The notes beneath the pieces are model-generated. The model did no database searches and was not told where the DNA came from. It saw only the letters and a list, made by a program, of their open reading frames with translations. A stretch of 7,345 nucleotides of DNA, taken from Streptosporangiaceae bacterium (GTDB lineage: Bacteria; Actinomycetota; Actinomycetes; Streptosporangiales; Streptosporangiaceae). Of this stretch, positions 5,934 through 7,345 are shown one piece after another; positions within the stretch are counted from its first letter, which is position 1, and each line of letters begins with the position of its first letter. Made by a program: the position numbers and the translations under genes. Location: positions 1 to 7,345 of the forward strand of contig JASIJN010000153.1 in the NCBI GenBank assembly GCA_030050125.1, read 5' to 3'.

Positions 5934-6584
5934 GTGAACCTTGTCAGCACCCTGTACCAGCGGTTCCGGCTCCTGATCCACGAAGGCAGCAAGTTCCTCG
6001 TGATCGGCGGCTTCGGCTTCGTCGTGACCATCGGCGGCGCCGACTTCCTGCACTTCGACGTCGGGCTGGGCAAGTACACCTCGGTCACGATCGCGACCGT
6101 CCTCGCGACGGTGGTGACGTTCCTCGGCAACCGGTACTGGACGTTCCGGCACCGCGAGGGCAAGGGCACCTGGCACGAGAGCGTGATGTTCTTCGTGCTC
6201 AACGGGGTCGGGCTGCTGATCCAGTACGCCTGCATCGGGCTGATCCAGGACGGCCTGGGCCTGGAGGGCAAGTTCTGGTTCAACTTCGCGAACCTGCTCG
6301 GCACCGCGATCGGAACCGTGTTCCGGTTCTGGTCGTACCGCAAGTGGGTGTGGCACGCGCAGCCGGACAGCCCCGAGGCGGCCGGGATGGCCGCGGGCGC
6401 GGCCGGGCTGCTGCCCGGCGGGGTCATGGCGCGCGAGCCCGTCATGGTGCCCCGCGACCTGGCGTTCCGGCCCGGGCCCGGAAGCCAGGGCCCGCAGAAC
6501 GGCTACCAGGCGCAGCCCAACGGCCGCCCGGACCAGTCCGGCGAGGGGCGACCAGACGGCCCGCGCCATGCGCGTTCAAGATAG
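5934..6584 (+). CDS. GtrA family membrane protein
   Basis: A 216-residue protein with the four-helix GtrA fold in its first 140 residues. Helices lie near 18-36, 50-66, 84-103 and 117-133. The family's basic-aromatic motifs after helices 2 and 4 are clear: GNRYWTFRHREG (65-76) and RFWSYRKWVW (131-140). GtrA proteins are thought to help move or present polyprenyl-phosphate-linked sugars across the membrane for cell-surface polysaccharide glycosylation. Many GtrA domains end soon after the fourth helix; here a roughly 75-residue hydrophilic tail follows, rich in Gly, Pro, Gln, Arg and Asn, probably disordered. No glycosyltransferase partner of the usual GtrB type is in the window. The start is GTG, with a moderate ribosome site. 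The gene is divergent from the ABC exporter and converges on the transglycosylase gene, whose end is 15 bases away. Confidence 0.88.
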   Translation: MNLVSTLYQRFRLLIHEGSKFLVIGGFGFVVTIGGADFLHFDVGLGKYTSVTIATVLATVVTFLGNRYWTFRHREGKGTWHESVMFFVLNGVGLLIQYACIGLIQDGLGLEGKFWFNFANLLGTAIGTVFRFWSYRKWVWHAQPDSPEAAGMAAGAAGLLPGGVMAREPVMVPRDLAFRPGPGSQGPQNGYQAQPNGRPDQSGEGRPDGPRHARSR

Positions 6585-6599
6585 TTAGCCACTTACTTC

Positions 6600-7345
6600 T
6601 CAGGCGGAGCAGCCTCCGGCGCCCGCCACCAAGCTGGGCAGCGGCACGGCCAGCGCGGCGCTGGCCTGCGCCGCGGTCAGCTTCCCCGTGGCAACAAGCC
6701 GCCCGATCACGTGCTCCTCGCGGGCCCGGGCGTTGGCCGGGTGGGTGAGCGGGTCGTCCAGCGACGGGCCCTGCACCATGCCCGCCAGCATGGCCGCCTG
6801 CGGCCAGGACAGGCCGGCCGGCTCCACCCCGAAGTACCCGCAGCTCGCCTGGGTCAGGCCGTAGTAGCCATTGCCGAAGTACACGACATCGGCGTACATC
6901 TGCAGGATCTGCGGCCTCGAATAGGTCAGGTACAGCTTGACCGCCAGCGCGACCTGCTCCGCCTCGTCGGTCGGGCTGGAGCGGCCCTCGGTGTACAGCA
7001 GCTTGGCCAGCTGCTGGTACAGGGTGGCGCCGCCCTCGATGCCGTGGCCGGTGACGTAGCCGAAGCCGACCCGGGCCACCGCGTACAGGTCGATGCCGGG
7101 CTCGGAGTAGAACCGCCAGTCCTCGGTGGCGGTCAGCGCGGCGGCGAAACGGGCCGGAACCGGCGGGCCCGGGTAGGCCACCCCGTGCGACTCGGCCTGT
7201 TCCGCGGCAAGCTGGCTGGCGTTGCCGGCCGACGGGGTGGCGGCCATCAGCCCGCCGAACGCGACCAGGCCCAGCAGCGCCAGCGTCACGACCGCGAGCA
7301 CCAGCCGGCGCGGCACCCGGCGGGACCGGTGCCTGCGGCGGCCGC
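6600..7345 (-). CDS. GT51 peptidoglycan glycosyltransferase, membrane-anchored, no transpeptidase domain (5' end at or beyond window edge)
   Basis: A monofunctional-type GT51 transglycosylase, expected to polymerise lipid II glycan strands outside the cytoplasmic membrane. Counting from a GTG at 7316, it has an N-terminal anchor helix (about 5-26), the motif ATEDWRFYSEPGID (63-76) with catalytic Glu65, GGATLYQQLAK (95-105), and YSRPQILQMYADVVYFGNGY (132-151). Next come WPQAAMLAGMVQGPS (171-185) and a short C-terminus ending in GGCSA. No penicillin-binding domain follows. The GTG at 7316 has no Shine-Dalgarno, and the frame stays open to the window edge through an Arg-rich stretch, a plausible cytoplasmic tail, so the true start probably lies further right. 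The second catalytic Glu expected before the YS motif appears displaced by one residue (Glu120, then Gln121). It ends 15 bases from the convergent GtrA gene. The family is firm; activity is uncertain. Confidence 0.85.
   Translation of the reverse strand, partial: GRRRHRSRRVPRRLVLAVVTLALLGLVAFGGLMAATPSAGNASQLAAEQAESHGVAYPGPPVPARFAAALTATEDWRFYSEPGIDLYAVARVGFGYVTGHGIEGGATLYQQLAKLLYTEGRSSPTDEAEQVALAVKLYLTYSRPQILQMYADVVYFGNGYYGLTQASCGYFGVEPAGLSWPQAAMLAGMVQGPSLDDPLTHPANARAREEHVIGRLVATGKLTAAQASAALAVPLPSLVAGAGGCSA

Noticed and set aside
6585..6599. Terminator between the convergent GtrA and GT51 genes
   Set aside because: The 15-base gap has no inverted repeat or T-run.

Overview
The window is a gene-dense, high-GC stretch, roughly 70% G+C by eye, with strong G/C preference at third codon positions, GTG as well as ATG starts and apparently leaderless genes. 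This points to an actinobacterium. The genus cannot be fixed from the window. Seven complete protein genes and one gene cut by the right edge are supported. There are no RNA genes, CRISPR arrays or transposases, and no gene-free stretch exceeds about 185 bases.

Left part (1-3181): two catabolic enzyme genes read leftward, an acyl-CoA dehydrogenase of the ACAD10/ACAD11 type (855-2075) followed by a FabG-like short-chain dehydrogenase/reductase (2-778). They diverge from a rightward phosphotriesterase-like lactonase gene (2180-3181). The 104-base divergent promoter region holds two perfect palindromes, a likely TetR-type operator, and a -10 element that would make the lactonase mRNA leaderless. 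The dehydrogenase gene is bracketed by two inverted copies of a roughly 26-base G/C-block repeat. Together the three enzymes suggest acyl-CoA catabolism, possibly of lactones or 4-hydroxy acids. That pathway is an inference, and the kinase and CoA ligase it would need are not in the window.

Middle (3159-5750): a leftward three-gene ABC exporter operon of the DrrAB/NodIJ type: ATPase, then two paralogous ABC-2 permeases. The stop and start codons overlap at both junctions. Its last gene overlaps the end of the lactonase gene tail to tail by 23 bases.

Right part (5934-7345): a rightward GtrA-family four-helix membrane protein with a long polar tail, converging on a leftward membrane-anchored GT51 peptidoglycan glycosyltransferase whose N-terminus runs to or past the window edge. 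Both are envelope proteins. Whether they work with the exporter is not shown by the sequence.
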